A DNA stretch of 64,000 bases from Streptomyces filipinensis (GCF_014649495.1 NZ_BMTD01000002.1:682001-746000), one strand, 5' to 3'; positions 30,864 through 39,151 are shown, numbered from the stretch's first letter. Made by a program: numbers and translations. The notes: generated by a model from the letters alone, not told the origin.

Positions 30864-31675
30864 TGGTCGCCGCCGAATCGTTCGGCGGGCGGGTGCTCGC
30901 AGTGCTGTCACGCCGGGCACCAGCCTTCCGTCCGCCAGATCTGCCTACAGGCCACGACGGACCCACAATGGGCGAAGGGTGCGATGATTCTCTCGATACA
31001 CCCTCTTTCGTGCAGGCGCTATTGGAACGCGGCTACGCCCTGGATCGACGCTTCGATCTCAAACTTTCGAGCATCGAGAATGATGCAGAGAGGCTCGCCC
31101 TGCGTGATATCTATGGGAGTGTCCAAGAGGAGCTAATTCGGGGGAATACCGCCTTGACCATGGCGAGAAGCTACGCTTTGCGTGGAGAGCTGAGTTTCCG
31201 CCAGAGGAAAATCACGAAATGGATTGACCAAGCCAGCACATGTATGATTGCTATTGGCGGCCTATTTCTGTCCCCTGATGTCGGTCAGGGTGGTTGGGTC
31301 CACCCTTACGCTGGAGGGACAGCCATCCGGCTTTCCGAAAATCTCGAAATTCTGTCCTCGACCGTCTCTGCCATTCCACTTCGCAAGGCGCGAGTCCAGC
31401 TTCCCGCGGTGGCCGGAGTGATTGACGCCGTGCATGTTTCCATCTCCAGGGCATTCCGCAAGATCAGCAAAGCCAGGGACGACTTCACGGGGTCCGATCT
31501 AAGTGACGCCAACCTTGAAAGCGTCAATTTGACGGGACTCAGGTGGAGCGACTCCACTATCTGGCCCCCCGGTTGGGAAGAGCGTGTACGCCGATCGTCG
31601 GAAGAAAAGGAACCCGGGGTCTACGTCATCAATTCGAGCGGCAGTGGACAACCTTCCCGCACGCTCGGAGTGTGA
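30863..31675 (+). CDS. Pentapeptide-repeat-ended hypothetical protein B
   Basis: The product is 270 aa from the ATG at 30863, whose A is the last base of the previous gene's stop; a GTG at 30860 is also possible. The N-terminal half is helical, then a Gly-rich segment with possible membrane contact (TCMIAIGGLFLSPDVG). The end has short pentapeptide-like repeats (DFTGSDLSDANLESVNLTGL) and a RWSDSTIWPPGWEERV tail seen at the ends of other actinobacterial pentapeptide proteins. It is paired with protein A; the function is unknown, with defence or signalling a guess from location only. Confidence 0.65.
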   Translation: MVAAESFGGRVLAVLSRRAPAFRPPDLPTGHDGPTMGEGCDDSLDTPSFVQALLERGYALDRRFDLKLSSIENDAERLALRDIYGSVQEELIRGNTALTMARSYALRGELSFRQRKITKWIDQASTCMIAIGGLFLSPDVGQGGWVHPYAGGTAIRLSENLEILSSTVSAIPLRKARVQLPAVAGVIDAVHVSISRAFRKISKARDDFTGSDLSDANLESVNLTGLRWSDSTIWPPGWEERVRRSSEEKEPGVYVINSSGSGQPSRTLGV

Positions 31676-31868
31676 CAGCGAAGGTGTCTTCACTGACAAA
31701 TTTGCCCGACGGCATCAGTTCAGGGGCCCGGACACTGTGTCCAGGCACCTGATCCCTTCATGACCCATGCTGTTGCAGCCTAAGTAACGGTCATCCAACC
31801 ACCGACCGAGCCGCCCAGAGTGCTAGAAAAGCGGGACATGCCAAACGGTCAGTGTCTAGCCTTGACTC

Positions 31869-32459
31869 ATGGAGAACCCCCAGTCGCCCACTAGGGCCGT
31901 CGGCTTTGACGCGATCGCTCCGGATACAGATCCACTCCGCCCGAGGAGCCATGCTTGGGAGGCGTACTCGGATTTGGCGCTTGCTGACTGGTACCGACTC
32001 CTGAGCCGGGATCCGGAGGAGGACGAAGTTCAGGTCTTCCTTGAGCTGCATCCATCAATGATTCCGGGCGGTAGTGGTGATATTGGCCCTGGTGGACACC
32101 ACGGGTCGGACATGGGGGCAGTATTTCGACGGCCAAAGCTAATTGGCAGCGGAAGGACCTTCGAACCAGACTTCATGTGGGTCACGAGATCGTCAGGCCT
32201 TATCACGCCGATTCTCATCGAGATTGAGAAACCGTCAAAGCGTTGGTTCCGGAGAGACGGGCGCCCCACTAGTGAGTTCACGGAGGCCCACGATCAGCTA
32301 AATGACTGGCGCTCTTGGTTCGCCCGCGAGGGCAACCAGACCCTCTTTCGCGATAAGTTCCTTTTTCTTGGGGACAAGTACAAGGATCGACCGCTGGAGC
32401 CGCAGTACGTCTTGATCTCGGTCGAGAATCTGAATTTAAGCGGGGTGGTGGTCACATGA
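31869..32459 (+). CDS. Shedu-like (DUF4263) nuclease, N-terminal part, frameshifted
   Basis: The product is 196 aa. The core is PD-(D/E)xK-like: FLELHPSMIPG, EPDFMWVTR (Asp101), ILIEIEKPSKRW (Glu118, Glu120, Lys121) and AHDQLNDWRSW (Gln143). This order is that of the DUF4263 nuclease domain of the Shedu anti-phage protein. It then ends abruptly (NLNLSGVVVT). The alternative frame there reads ESEFKRGGGHMNPDELRYKR and continues into the next open frame, so one base has probably been lost or gained near 32420-32430. Confidence 0.7.
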   Translation: MENPQSPTRAVGFDAIAPDTDPLRPRSHAWEAYSDLALADWYRLLSRDPEEDEVQVFLELHPSMIPGGSGDIGPGGHHGSDMGAVFRRPKLIGSGRTFEPDFMWVTRSSGLITPILIEIEKPSKRWFRRDGRPTSEFTEAHDQLNDWRSWFAREGNQTLFRDKFLFLGDKYKDRPLEPQYVLISVENLNLSGVVVT

Positions 32460-32809
32460 ACCCCGACGAGCTGCGCTACAAAAGAGATCAGCAGCGAGCG
32501 AGAGATGAATCATTCATGACGTTCGATGCTTTGCGTCCTCGTTATGATCACCGTACCTCGATGACGTTGACAATGACGGCCTATGGGCCAGAGCTTCACG
32601 CGTTTTCTCCGGTGTACGGTACGAGCGCCTTTATCGGAGAAGGGGCGCTTCTTCTTGGAGATCCGCAAGCTGCCCTTTCTCGATCGGTCATGATGACTGA
32701 TGAGCGGCGCGCCTACCTGATCAAGCGGTGGGCTTACTGGCAGGAAGATGAGCGCCGGAGAAGTGACGACCCTGACCGCATCGTGGCCCGCAGCTTGGGA
32801 ACGGAGTAG
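32456..32809 (+). CDS. Shedu-like protein, C-terminal part
   Basis: The product is 117 aa from an ATG that overlaps the previous stop (ATGA). MNPDELRYKRDQQRARDESF then MTFDALRPRYDHRTSMTL matches the typical end of a DUF4263 domain, in which an arginine-rich helix precedes MTFDxLRP. It is most simply the downstream half of the frameshifted nuclease gene. Separate translation by coupling is possible because GGGGTGG precedes the ATG. Confidence 0.6.
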   Translation: MNPDELRYKRDQQRARDESFMTFDALRPRYDHRTSMTLTMTAYGPELHAFSPVYGTSAFIGEGALLLGDPQAALSRSVMMTDERRAYLIKRWAYWQEDERRRSDDPDRIVARSLGTE

Positions 32810-33325
32810 ACGCATCTTCGCACCGGCTCGAAGACGGTGAAAGTGCAACGAACGGGGCACTCGCGACCCGATCGCGTCACTGAGGCGGAGGGCGCCGACG
32901 CATGCAGGCGACGCATGCAGGAAAGGTCAAGACACGGCACACGAAAGCCCTGGCCGGGTTTCGTGTGACTGCGTCCCTGTTGCGTGGCCACGGGGCCCTT
33001 GGCGTCGAGGCGAGGGGGTGACGTGAGGAGCGGAAGTGCCAGACGCCAGCCCGCGCGGAACCTACGTTGCATTGCTGTGGCTGCCCTCGCGCTAATGACC
33101 ATGAAGGACCGTCCCCACGAGCATGGGTGCAGCACACGATGAGTTCCAGTCAGGCTCATAGGGTCCTCGCGGCACACCGACGGCGCGTGCTCGCGTAGTG
33201 TCGCCGTGTGCTGGCTTTCTTTGGCCTGGACAACACCTCGATCGTTCTCAGCGCCGGCCTTGAGGAGTGGGCTCGAACTTTCGTGCGCTCGCGTCGGCTG
33301 CCCCGGGCCGCCGACCACGTAGCGC
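32810..33325. other. Apparently non-coding accessory DNA
   Basis: This is 516 bp with no convincing gene. It has a short direct duplication (GACGCATGCAGG at about 32897 and 32910). Open frames on the minus strand have no recognisable pattern. Confidence 0.5.
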
Positions 33326-33664
33326 CTAGTCGAGGACGCCCAACTCGATGTCCGGTCGGCAGTGCGGACAGGCCGCTACAGCCTCGTTGAGCGCCCGCAA
33401 CGCGGTCGACCGGTCCACGCCCTTACTCCGCCCGCCGGCGTTCCAACAGCCCCCGGCATGCACATACGCGGGGGCCGCGTCCCGATTCAGGCCGAGTTCC
33501 AGCAGCCAGTCGGGCGCCGGTGGGCGGGCCTGCTCACCCTGCCGCTGTTCCCGCTCGCGACGTTCCTCGTCGGCGATCCACCGGCGGGTGCGCGCGAGGT
33601 CGCGTTCCTGTACTCGCTCAAGGAAGCGGAGCAGCACGAGACGCGAAGAGGCAGGGTCGTCCAC
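33326..33664 (-). CDS. DUF6233-type hypothetical protein (element copy)
   Basis: The product is 112 aa. It matches the chromosomal copy at 27448-27801 throughout: WIADEERREREQRQ, PAPDWLLELGLNRD, VHAGGCWNAGGRSKGVDRS and ACPHCRPDIELGVLD. The conserved Cys residues are kept. Unknown function. The presence of one copy on the element and one on the host within 6 kb is notable. Confidence 0.75.
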   Translation of the reverse strand: MDDPASSRLVLLRFLERVQERDLARTRRWIADEERREREQRQGEQARPPAPDWLLELGLNRDAAPAYVHAGGCWNAGGRSKGVDRSTALRALNEAVAACPHCRPDIELGVLD

Positions 33665-33729
33665 ATGTTCGATTCTAGGCAGTACGCTACCCAGCAGCGC
33701 CCCAAGGGCGGTCGGCGGTAAGGAGGAGA

Positions 33730-33969
33730 ATGCGGGACGACCTGCAGATCCTCACGGCTCTCGGCATCGACCCCGTCGCCCCGGATCCGGCACCCGATGG
33801 GCTGCGCCACTACTCCGTTGCCCGCGACCGCATCCACCCGCCGGGCCGCCATCGGCGCTCGGCTTGCGGCGCACCCGCCGTCGCCACCTGTCGACGATCG
33901 ATCCCCGGCCTGGGCCTGCGATGGCAGGACTCGTCCCGCGACTGCATGGCGCCTTCATGCCTCCTCTGA
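33730..33969 (+). CDS. Possible truncated open frame
   Basis: An AAGGAGG ribosome site immediately precedes the ATG of MRDDLQILTALGIDPVAPDP. The first 35 or so residues look protein-like, but the rest (Arg/Cys-rich to DCMAPSCLL) does not. It is either a decayed gene or chance. It is divergent from the DUF6233 gene. Confidence 0.3.
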   Translation: MRDDLQILTALGIDPVAPDPAPDGLRHYSVARDRIHPPGRHRRSACGAPAVATCRRSIPGLGLRWQDSSRDCMAPSCLL

Positions 33970-34434
33970 GCCCGTGGCCCACGTCGCAGGGGAAGCGGGA
34001 AGGAGCCCAGTCACCGCCCTTGGGGCGTTCGGTCGGCGGCGTATCCGGAACGTGCGCAGCGCCTGCAGGAACTCCGCCGCCTTCTGCCGGTGATCGTTTT
34101 TGCCGCCGCCGTAATCGGCACCCATTCACCCTCGGGCCCGCAACGGTCTGACCAGGCACTACGCCGCGCCAGGAGTGCTGCGGCACGCTCGGCGTCAGCG
34201 ATAGATCTGCATACGCCACGTTTCGCCACCCTCGCGAGCGCGTTAGCTGCACGTTTGTATTCGCCACCCCCGAAACGCCACCGATCGCGGTGATCATTCG
34301 CCAGGGAAATGTCGACAAAATGGCACCCGTGAGATCTTGATCTCTTGTGGGGTGCTGATGACTTGCGGTTACCTCGTGTAGGAGCAGGCACGGGAAGCAG
34401 CCTCCCGGCGCTCCGAGCTCCCGCGCATGCAGAA
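33970..34434. other. Accessory DNA without a supportable gene
   Basis: A minus-strand frame at 34011-34391 (126 aa, containing YKRAANALARVAKRGV and WSDRCGPEGEWVPI) has some protein-like character but no recognised domain and no good ribosome site. Nothing else is visible. Confidence 0.35.
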
Positions 34435-34467
34435 GGCCTGGCTTGGGATGCACCCCCAAACCAGGCC
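34435..34467 (-). terminator. Terminator of the 39-aa membrane peptide gene
   Basis: Arms GGCCTGGcTTGGG and CCCAAaCCAGGCC with a short loop lie about 85 bp beyond the stop of the leftward small gene. Confidence 0.65.
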
Positions 34468-34553
34468 CCGTGCGCGGGACAGAGTGGGTCCGGCCGCCTA
34501 GCCGTCGGCCGGGCTCACTCACCCAACCAGTCGTCCGGCTCACCACTAGTGCG

Positions 34554-34673
34554 TCACAACAGGTGTTGCACGCATCCCGCGATGGCAGTCACCGCACTAA
34601 GAGTCACCACCGCTAACTCCACCCAATCCCGCTTGCGGCGTCGGCGGCGTTTCCTCTGTTTGGGTCGCACCAT
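34554..34673 (-). CDS. 39-aa basic single-span membrane peptide
   Basis: The peptide MVRPKQRKRRRRRKRDWVEL is followed by a membrane helix (AVVTLSAVTAIAGCV) and QHLL. GGGAGCCGAGGAG lies before the ATG at 34671-34673, and a terminator hairpin lies downstream. The very basic cytoplasmic end and one helix are typical of small AICE or phage membrane peptides. Function unknown. Confidence 0.5.
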   Translation of the reverse strand: MVRPKQRKRRRRRKRDWVELAVVTLSAVTAIAGCVQHLL

Positions 34674-35026
34674 CTCCTCGGCTCCCGTCTGTTGTCGCTC
34701 TCGACCGGGTTGAGTCGCCAACCCGGCCGGACCCCACCCAGGACGAACGGGGCGTCTAGGCATGACAGAGCCGATTCCCTGGCAACCTATCGTGCGCTTT
34801 GGCGCGAACGAGGCCTGAGCGCTTAATCGCCACGGTTCGCCAGGAGTAGCCAGATGGAGAGCCAGGAGGGACGGGTGGAGGGCCGCACGTGTGTGCGGAT
34901 TGGCGTAACGCCGCTGCGCAGCTGGCTGCCCATCGGCACCTCTCCCTGTTGGCGCTTGCGCGGATTCGTGGCCCTCCTGAGATGGGGTACCAGACGCGTC
35001 TGTGCCAAGCTGGTATTTGGAAACCA

Positions 35027-35036
35027 CCCTAGGGAA
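35027..35036. promoter_or_regulatory. Operator-like CCCTAGGG site before the GntR gene
   Basis: ACCCTAGGGA lies 13 bp before the repressor start codon and matches the palindromes in the downstream promoter at 35853-35887. It suggests autoregulation. Confidence 0.6.
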
Positions 35037-35048
35037 GTGAGGAGCTTG

Positions 35049-35786
35049 ATGGCGGAGACCGCCAGGGAGATCGCCGACGAACTGCGGGAACGCATTCGTT
35101 CAGGTGGCCTGCGTCCCGGCGCGCGGCTTCCCGGTGAGCCTGCCCTCGTGAAGCAGTACGGGGTGGCCAAGGAGACGGCGCGGCGAGCCCTCACGCTACT
35201 CGTGTCCGAAGGGCTGGCGGTCCGGCGGAAGGGGAGCGGCACCTACGTCAGGGAGTTCCAGCCGATTCGGCGGGTGGCAAACAAGCGGCTTTCCCAGGAG
35301 GGGTGGGGCGCCGGCCGATCCATCTGGAGCGCCGATATCGGCGACCGGCCGATGACAGTCGTTGCGCTTCGGGTCTATGAAGCCCCAGCTCCGGACGACG
35401 TGGCGCGCATCCTGGAGTTGGAGGAGGGCGCGGCCGTTGTGGTCCGCGATCGGCTGTTCGCCGTCGAAGGTGAGCCGGTTCAGGCTGCTGTTTCGTACCT
35501 ACCGGCCGACCTCGTGCGAGCGTCTCCCATCACTCAGGAGGACACGGGGCCCGGTGGAACGTACGCGCGCCTGGCCGAACTCGGCGCCAAACCCGTCCAC
35601 TTCGTTGAAGAACTCCGGTCACGCATGCCCAGCCAGGAAGAGACCGAACGTCTGCACCTGACCGAGGGGACGCCAGTGGTGGAGATCTACCGCACCGCCC
35701 TGACCGAGGACGGAAAGCCGGTCGAAGTGAACCGGATGCTGTTGGATGCCGGGGTCTACGTCATGGAGTACCACATCACCGGCTGA
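35049..35786 (+). CDS. GntR/UTRA-family transcriptional repressor (KorSA-like)
   Basis: The product is 245 aa from the ATG at 35049 (GAGGAG upstream). The winged HTH spans about residues 1-70 (IADELRERIRSGGLRPGARL, VAKETARRALTLLVSEGL). A UTRA effector domain follows to VYVMEYHITG. In AICEs such as pSAM2 a GntR protein (KorSA) represses transfer and replication genes. Palindromes containing CCCTAGGG lie before this gene and in the strong promoter just after it, consistent with that role. Confidence 0.88.
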   Translation: MAETAREIADELRERIRSGGLRPGARLPGEPALVKQYGVAKETARRALTLLVSEGLAVRRKGSGTYVREFQPIRRVANKRLSQEGWGAGRSIWSADIGDRPMTVVALRVYEAPAPDDVARILELEEGAAVVVRDRLFAVEGEPVQAAVSYLPADLVRASPITQEDTGPGGTYARLAELGAKPVHFVEELRSRMPSQEETERLHLTEGTPVVEIYRTALTEDGKPVEVNRMLLDAGVYVMEYHITG

Positions 35787-35846
35787 CGCTGATCGAACCA
35801 GCCCTGGAGGGGCCCGCTCACCGCGGGCCCCTCTTTTCGTGCCCCA

Positions 35847-35889
35847 TTGACCTCCCTAGGGAGGAGCCCTATAAATGTCCCTAGGGAGG
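35847..35889 (+). promoter_or_regulatory. Rightward promoter with two embedded operators
   Basis: TTGACC (35847-35852), a 17-bp spacer and TATAAA (35870-35875) make a near-consensus sigma-HrdB promoter. TCCCTAGGGA occurs in the spacer (35853-35862) and again just past the -10 (35878-35887). Binding there would block polymerase. It faces the transfer and replication genes. Confidence 0.8.
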
Positions 35890-36629
35890 TTCGTGACCCC
35901 GGGCTCTGGAAGGGGCTTAGCCGGCATGCACGGACGTCCGCTCGGTTCGGGATAACTCGCTTCCGCAGGGGCCCTGAGCTGGTCGTTCCTTGAGAACTGA
36001 ACAGTGATCGTGCGGGGCTGACGCGGGAGCGGCGGTCACGGCAGGTGCCCAGGGCGAGGGTCCGGGGGCAAACCGCCGTGATGAACGTCGTTCTCCTCCC
36101 TATGCGCTTGGCAGGCGCCACCCGGTCTGGGGTGTGGAGAAGTGCAGCGGGGCCCCAACGCACGTGGCGGTAAGAGTGAGACCGCCCCCGTGGCGACCGG
36201 GTGATGTCGTCGGCGGCACGCCACCCTGCACCGATTCGTGCAGGCCGCCTGCTGGCGTCAGAGCAGCGACGATGACGCACCCGACTTTCCCGGCTCGGGG
36301 CCGGTGCGCTGCGGCAACGGTGCATCGGTGAAGCCGTGTCCCTGCGATCTGCAGGAGGTCGGTGTGACCCGACGACATACCCGAGGCGCCGCCGAGACCG
36401 GACCGGCCAGCGTCGCCTGAGCAGCTTGCCGGTCCGTCTTTCTGGCTTCGCAGTGCCTCATGCTGCGGCCGGCTGCCTCTCCCGCCCGTACGGGCCGCCT
36501 TGCGCGGGCCCCGGACGGACGGGAGCGCGGGGAGCTGGATGTTCCGACTCCAACGGCGCGCGGCTCCCGGGGGTGCCTCCCCGGGAGCCGCTATTTGGGC
36601 CGTTCCACGCTTCGAGAGGAACACGACCC
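35890..36629 (+). promoter_or_regulatory. Long untranslated leader of the transfer operon
   Basis: This is 740 bp without a convincing gene, between the repressed promoter and the first operon gene. At 35985-36013 the stretch GTTCCTTGAGAACTGAACAG resembles the conserved segment of actinobacterial 16S rRNA leaders (recalled, not searched). A strong hairpin precedes the first gene. An antitermination role is inferred. Confidence 0.5.
36560..36591 (+). terminator. Hairpin upstream of the first transfer-operon gene
   Basis: Perfect 13-base arms GCGGCTCCCGGGG and CCCCGGGAGCCGC with a 6-nt loop are followed by TATTTGGG. It lies 38 bp before the ATG at 36630, inside the leader, and so could attenuate the operon. 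Confidence 0.75.
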
Positions 36630-36890
36630 ATGAAGATTCTCTCCCTTTCCGTGTCGTCCGCGATCGATGCGGATGAGCTGGACCGTGAGCCGACGGCAGC
36701 GGAGCTGTGCGCGATCGTCGCTGAGACGCCTCTGATTGAGGCGGAGGTGGAGTTGCTGGATGTGCGGATTGCGCTGATGGACCGCACGCCGAGTGAGCTG
36801 GACAAGCGGCGGCTGCGCAAGGCGCTGCACCGTGTGCTGACGGCGCGGGCGGCGCTGGCCAACCGTGCGGTCTCGGGGGAGGCGGCATGA
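36630..36890 (+). CDS. DUF6284-type AICE protein
   Basis: The product is 86 aa from the ATG at 36630 (AGAGGA upstream). The pattern EPTAAELCAIVAETPLIEAE then ELDKRRLRKALHRVLTARAA is typical of a small helical protein family found at this place in Streptomyces integrative elements. Function unknown. Its stop overlaps the next start (ATGA). Confidence 0.75.
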   Translation: MKILSLSVSSAIDADELDREPTAAELCAIVAETPLIEAEVELLDVRIALMDRTPSELDKRRLRKALHRVLTARAALANRAVSGEAA

Positions 36891-37216
36891 GCGAGGGGCT
36901 GCTACTGGACGGCCTGTCGGTGCCGCTGCGGGCGCTGCGCCTGCTGGCAGTGGACTTCGGGCACTTGCCGGCACCGGTGCTGGAGGTGACCGACATCTTC
37001 CCGAACCGGCTCAAGCTGCGCTTCCACGACGACTTGGGGACGTTCGAGTCGTGGCGTGCGGCGCTGGGCATCGCTCCCGACGCCGTGACCCACGGCACGC
37101 AGAACGGCGGCGGCACGCGCGTCCTCCAGGCGTCCGTCGAGTACGCGGGCGCCACGCTGGAGCTGGTGGCCTTCGGACAGATTCCCGCCCCGGGGTCGGA
37201 CGGGGGTGCCGCGTGA
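36887..37216 (+). CDS. AICE hypothetical protein
   Basis: The product is 109 aa. It has an alpha/beta look with PAPVLEVTDIFPNRLKLRFH, a domain that compares well in style with small proteins of other AICEs, but I cannot name a family. It is coupled with overlaps on both sides, so it belongs to the transfer operon. Confidence 0.7.
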   Translation: MSEGLLLDGLSVPLRALRLLAVDFGHLPAPVLEVTDIFPNRLKLRFHDDLGTFESWRAALGIAPDAVTHGTQNGGGTRVLQASVEYAGATLELVAFGQIPAPGSDGGAA

Positions 37217-37809
37217 TCCGCATTGTCACCGCGGCGCGGCTGCGTCGCATGAGCGCGGAAACCGAGCAGGCCCGCACTCGTGCCCGTGAGGTGCACGGGC
37301 AGGCGGACGCCGCATGGGCCCGGCACATCCGCGAGTTGTGGGACCTGACGACGCGCGCTGAGACGGCGGAGAGTGACGCCGGAATCCAGCGTGACCACGT
37401 CTTCGAACTCGTGGCTGACCTCGAACGGGCGAAGGACACCTCCTCCGAGGTGGGCGAGATCCTCGCCAACGCCGTGAAAGAGCTGTCCGCCGCACAGCAG
37501 GAACTGCTGCTGAAGGACATCGAGATCCGCCGACTGCGCGCGGAGTTGCAGGCCGGGCCGGTGGAGGGGCAGACGCTGACAGTGCTGCTCCACCACGGTG
37601 AGCCGCACACCATCTACGCCTCGCGCGAGGACGCTCACGCCGACACCGCCACCCACGGGATGCCGGCGGATGCCGTGTGGCAGCGCTGTGATGAACGCCC
37701 GGCGGCCGCGTTCACGTGGCGCTGTGAGGCGTTCATCTACAACCCCGCATCCAACGGTTTCCGCCGCGCTCGCATGCCTGCGGCGAGGCCGGGTCAGGGG
37801 GCGGCATGA
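37213..37809 (+). CDS. Coiled-coil AICE hypothetical protein
   Basis: The product is 198 aa from a GTG that overlaps the previous stop (GTGA). Residues 10 to about 120 are a long charged helix (RRMSAETEQARTRAREVHGQ and further), followed by a compact domain (LTVLLHHGEPHTIYASREDA, CDERPAAAFTWRCEAFIY). Function unknown. Its stop overlaps the next ATG. Confidence 0.7.
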   Translation: MIRIVTAARLRRMSAETEQARTRAREVHGQADAAWARHIRELWDLTTRAETAESDAGIQRDHVFELVADLERAKDTSSEVGEILANAVKELSAAQQELLLKDIEIRRLRAELQAGPVEGQTLTVLLHHGEPHTIYASREDAHADTATHGMPADAVWQRCDERPAAAFTWRCEAFIYNPASNGFRRARMPAARPGQGAA

Positions 37810-38813
37810 ACAGCGTTCAGACCCGTTCAGCAGAACGCGCCCTGTCGTTGGGCACGTGGCTGATCGTGTGCGGGGCGATGCTCTACTCGATCCTCACCGT
37901 GACGCCGCTGATGGCGAAGCACACGGCCGATCAGTGGGCTTGGACGGCGCCGATCCTGCCGCTGGTGGTGGATGCCGCGGTGGTCATCGTGGTCAAGCTT
38001 GATGACGTGCTGGCCCGTCTGGGTGGGCACGGCGGAGCATGGCCCATCACGCTGCGGTGGATGACCGGGCTGATGACCCTGGCGCTGAACACAGCGGACT
38101 GCGCGTTGAGGAAAGACCTGGTGGGCGTGGCTGTCCACGCGGTGGCGCCGCTGCTGCTGATCGTCACCGCAGAGACTTCGCTGGCCTACCGGCGGGCGAT
38201 CGCCGCGGCGGTGGCACGGCTGGAGAAGGAGCGGCGGGCCGAGCGCGAGGCGGCCGAGCGGGCGGCCTACGAGCGGGAGGAGGCCGCCCGCCGGCAGGCT
38301 CGCCAGGAGCGCGAGCACGCCGCGCAGTTGGCCCGTGAACAGCGTGAACATGAGGCCGTTTTGGCCCGTGAAGCCGCGGAGCGGGAGGAGCGGCGCTGGC
38401 TGCAGGAGCAGGAGCAGCGGGCCGCCCGCGAGATCGCGGAGCGCGAGGGCCGTGAACGCCGTGAACGCGAGCGTGAACAGCGCGAGCGGGAGCGTGAACG
38501 CACCGAGCGAGAAGCCGCCGAACGCCGCGCCCGTGAGAGCGCGGAGCGGGCGGAGCGTGAACGCCGTGAACAGGCCGCGCGTGAAGAGCGGGCCGAGCGT
38601 GAACGCGCTGCGCTGCTGCAGCGGGGCCCGGCCACGAGCAAGCTCCCGGAGGACGAAGCTCGCCAGATCGTGGCCGCCGCGTTCACCGCGGAACTGTCGG
38701 TGCGGTGCGCGGCAGAGCTGTGCGGCTGGTCGGTCGGCTGGGTCTCCGCCCGCTACGCCGAGCACCGCGACCCGGCCGCGGGCGGGGCTGAGCTTGCTAT
38801 CGCGAGCCGTTGA
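37806..38813 (+). CDS. DUF2637 membrane protein with charged coiled coil
   Basis: The product is 335 aa. The N-terminal 130 residues have about four membrane helices (GTWLIVCGAMLYSILTVTPL, ILPLVVDAAVVIVVKL and two more), the DUF2637 pattern. Residues 135-280 are an almost pure Glu/Arg/Ala helix with heptad character. A short wHTH-like end follows (ARQIVAAAFTAELSVRCAAE, then CGWSVGWVSARYAEH). DUF2637 proteins are common in Streptomyces plasmids and AICEs, possibly as spread or DNA-anchoring proteins. Confidence 0.8.
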   Translation: MNSVQTRSAERALSLGTWLIVCGAMLYSILTVTPLMAKHTADQWAWTAPILPLVVDAAVVIVVKLDDVLARLGGHGGAWPITLRWMTGLMTLALNTADCALRKDLVGVAVHAVAPLLLIVTAETSLAYRRAIAAAVARLEKERRAEREAAERAAYEREEAARRQARQEREHAAQLAREQREHEAVLAREAAEREERRWLQEQEQRAAREIAEREGRERREREREQRERERERTEREAAERRARESAERAERERREQAAREERAERERAALLQRGPATSKLPEDEARQIVAAAFTAELSVRCAAELCGWSVGWVSARYAEHRDPAAGGAELAIASR

Positions 38814-39151
38814 TGGCGGCGATCCCTGTCTATCGCTGGCGGCTCGCTCCTGAGGGGCTGGCTACCCGCCGCCAGCTGCGCGCGAAGGGGCTTCGGCCGG
38901 GCGGGCAGGATGTGGCCGCCCAGTTGGAGCGTCCGCGGCGCCGCCGGGGGCCGCTGGTCGCCTACCTCTACTCGATTGAGCACGCCAAGCCGGTCCGGCC
39001 GATGACGCCTGCGAAGCGGGCCGCCCTGGCCAAGGCGAACGCTGCGCGCCGTACCTGCCCGCAGTGCCGGCGGGATGCCGGATACGTCATCCCGCCCTCG
39101 CTCGGTGCGTGCGTGAGCTGCGCGTACCCCGAAGAACAGCGCGCCGCGTAA
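38813..39151 (+). CDS. Zinc-ribbon AICE protein
   Basis: The product is 112 aa from the ATG at 38813 (overlaps the stop before it). A basic part (WRLAPEGLATRRQLRAKGLR) is followed by a C-terminal four-Cys ribbon: CPQC and CVSC in ARRTCPQCRRDAGYVIPPSL and GACVSCAYPEEQ. Proteins of this form are usual next to the transfer gene of AICEs. A nucleic-acid-binding role is plausible. Confidence 0.75.
   Translation: MAAIPVYRWRLAPEGLATRRQLRAKGLRPGGQDVAAQLERPRRRRGPLVAYLYSIEHAKPVRPMTPAKRAALAKANAARRTCPQCRRDAGYVIPPSLGACVSCAYPEEQRAA

Noticed and set aside
32734..33318. 194-aa minus-strand frame after the Shedu-like gene
   Set aside because: It overlaps the 3' end of a better-supported gene and has no domain or start signal.
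36238..36420. 60-aa plus-strand frame in the leader (PCPC motif)
   Set aside because: No ribosome site lies before the GTG and the composition is unlike a real protein; the leader is better viewed as untranslated.
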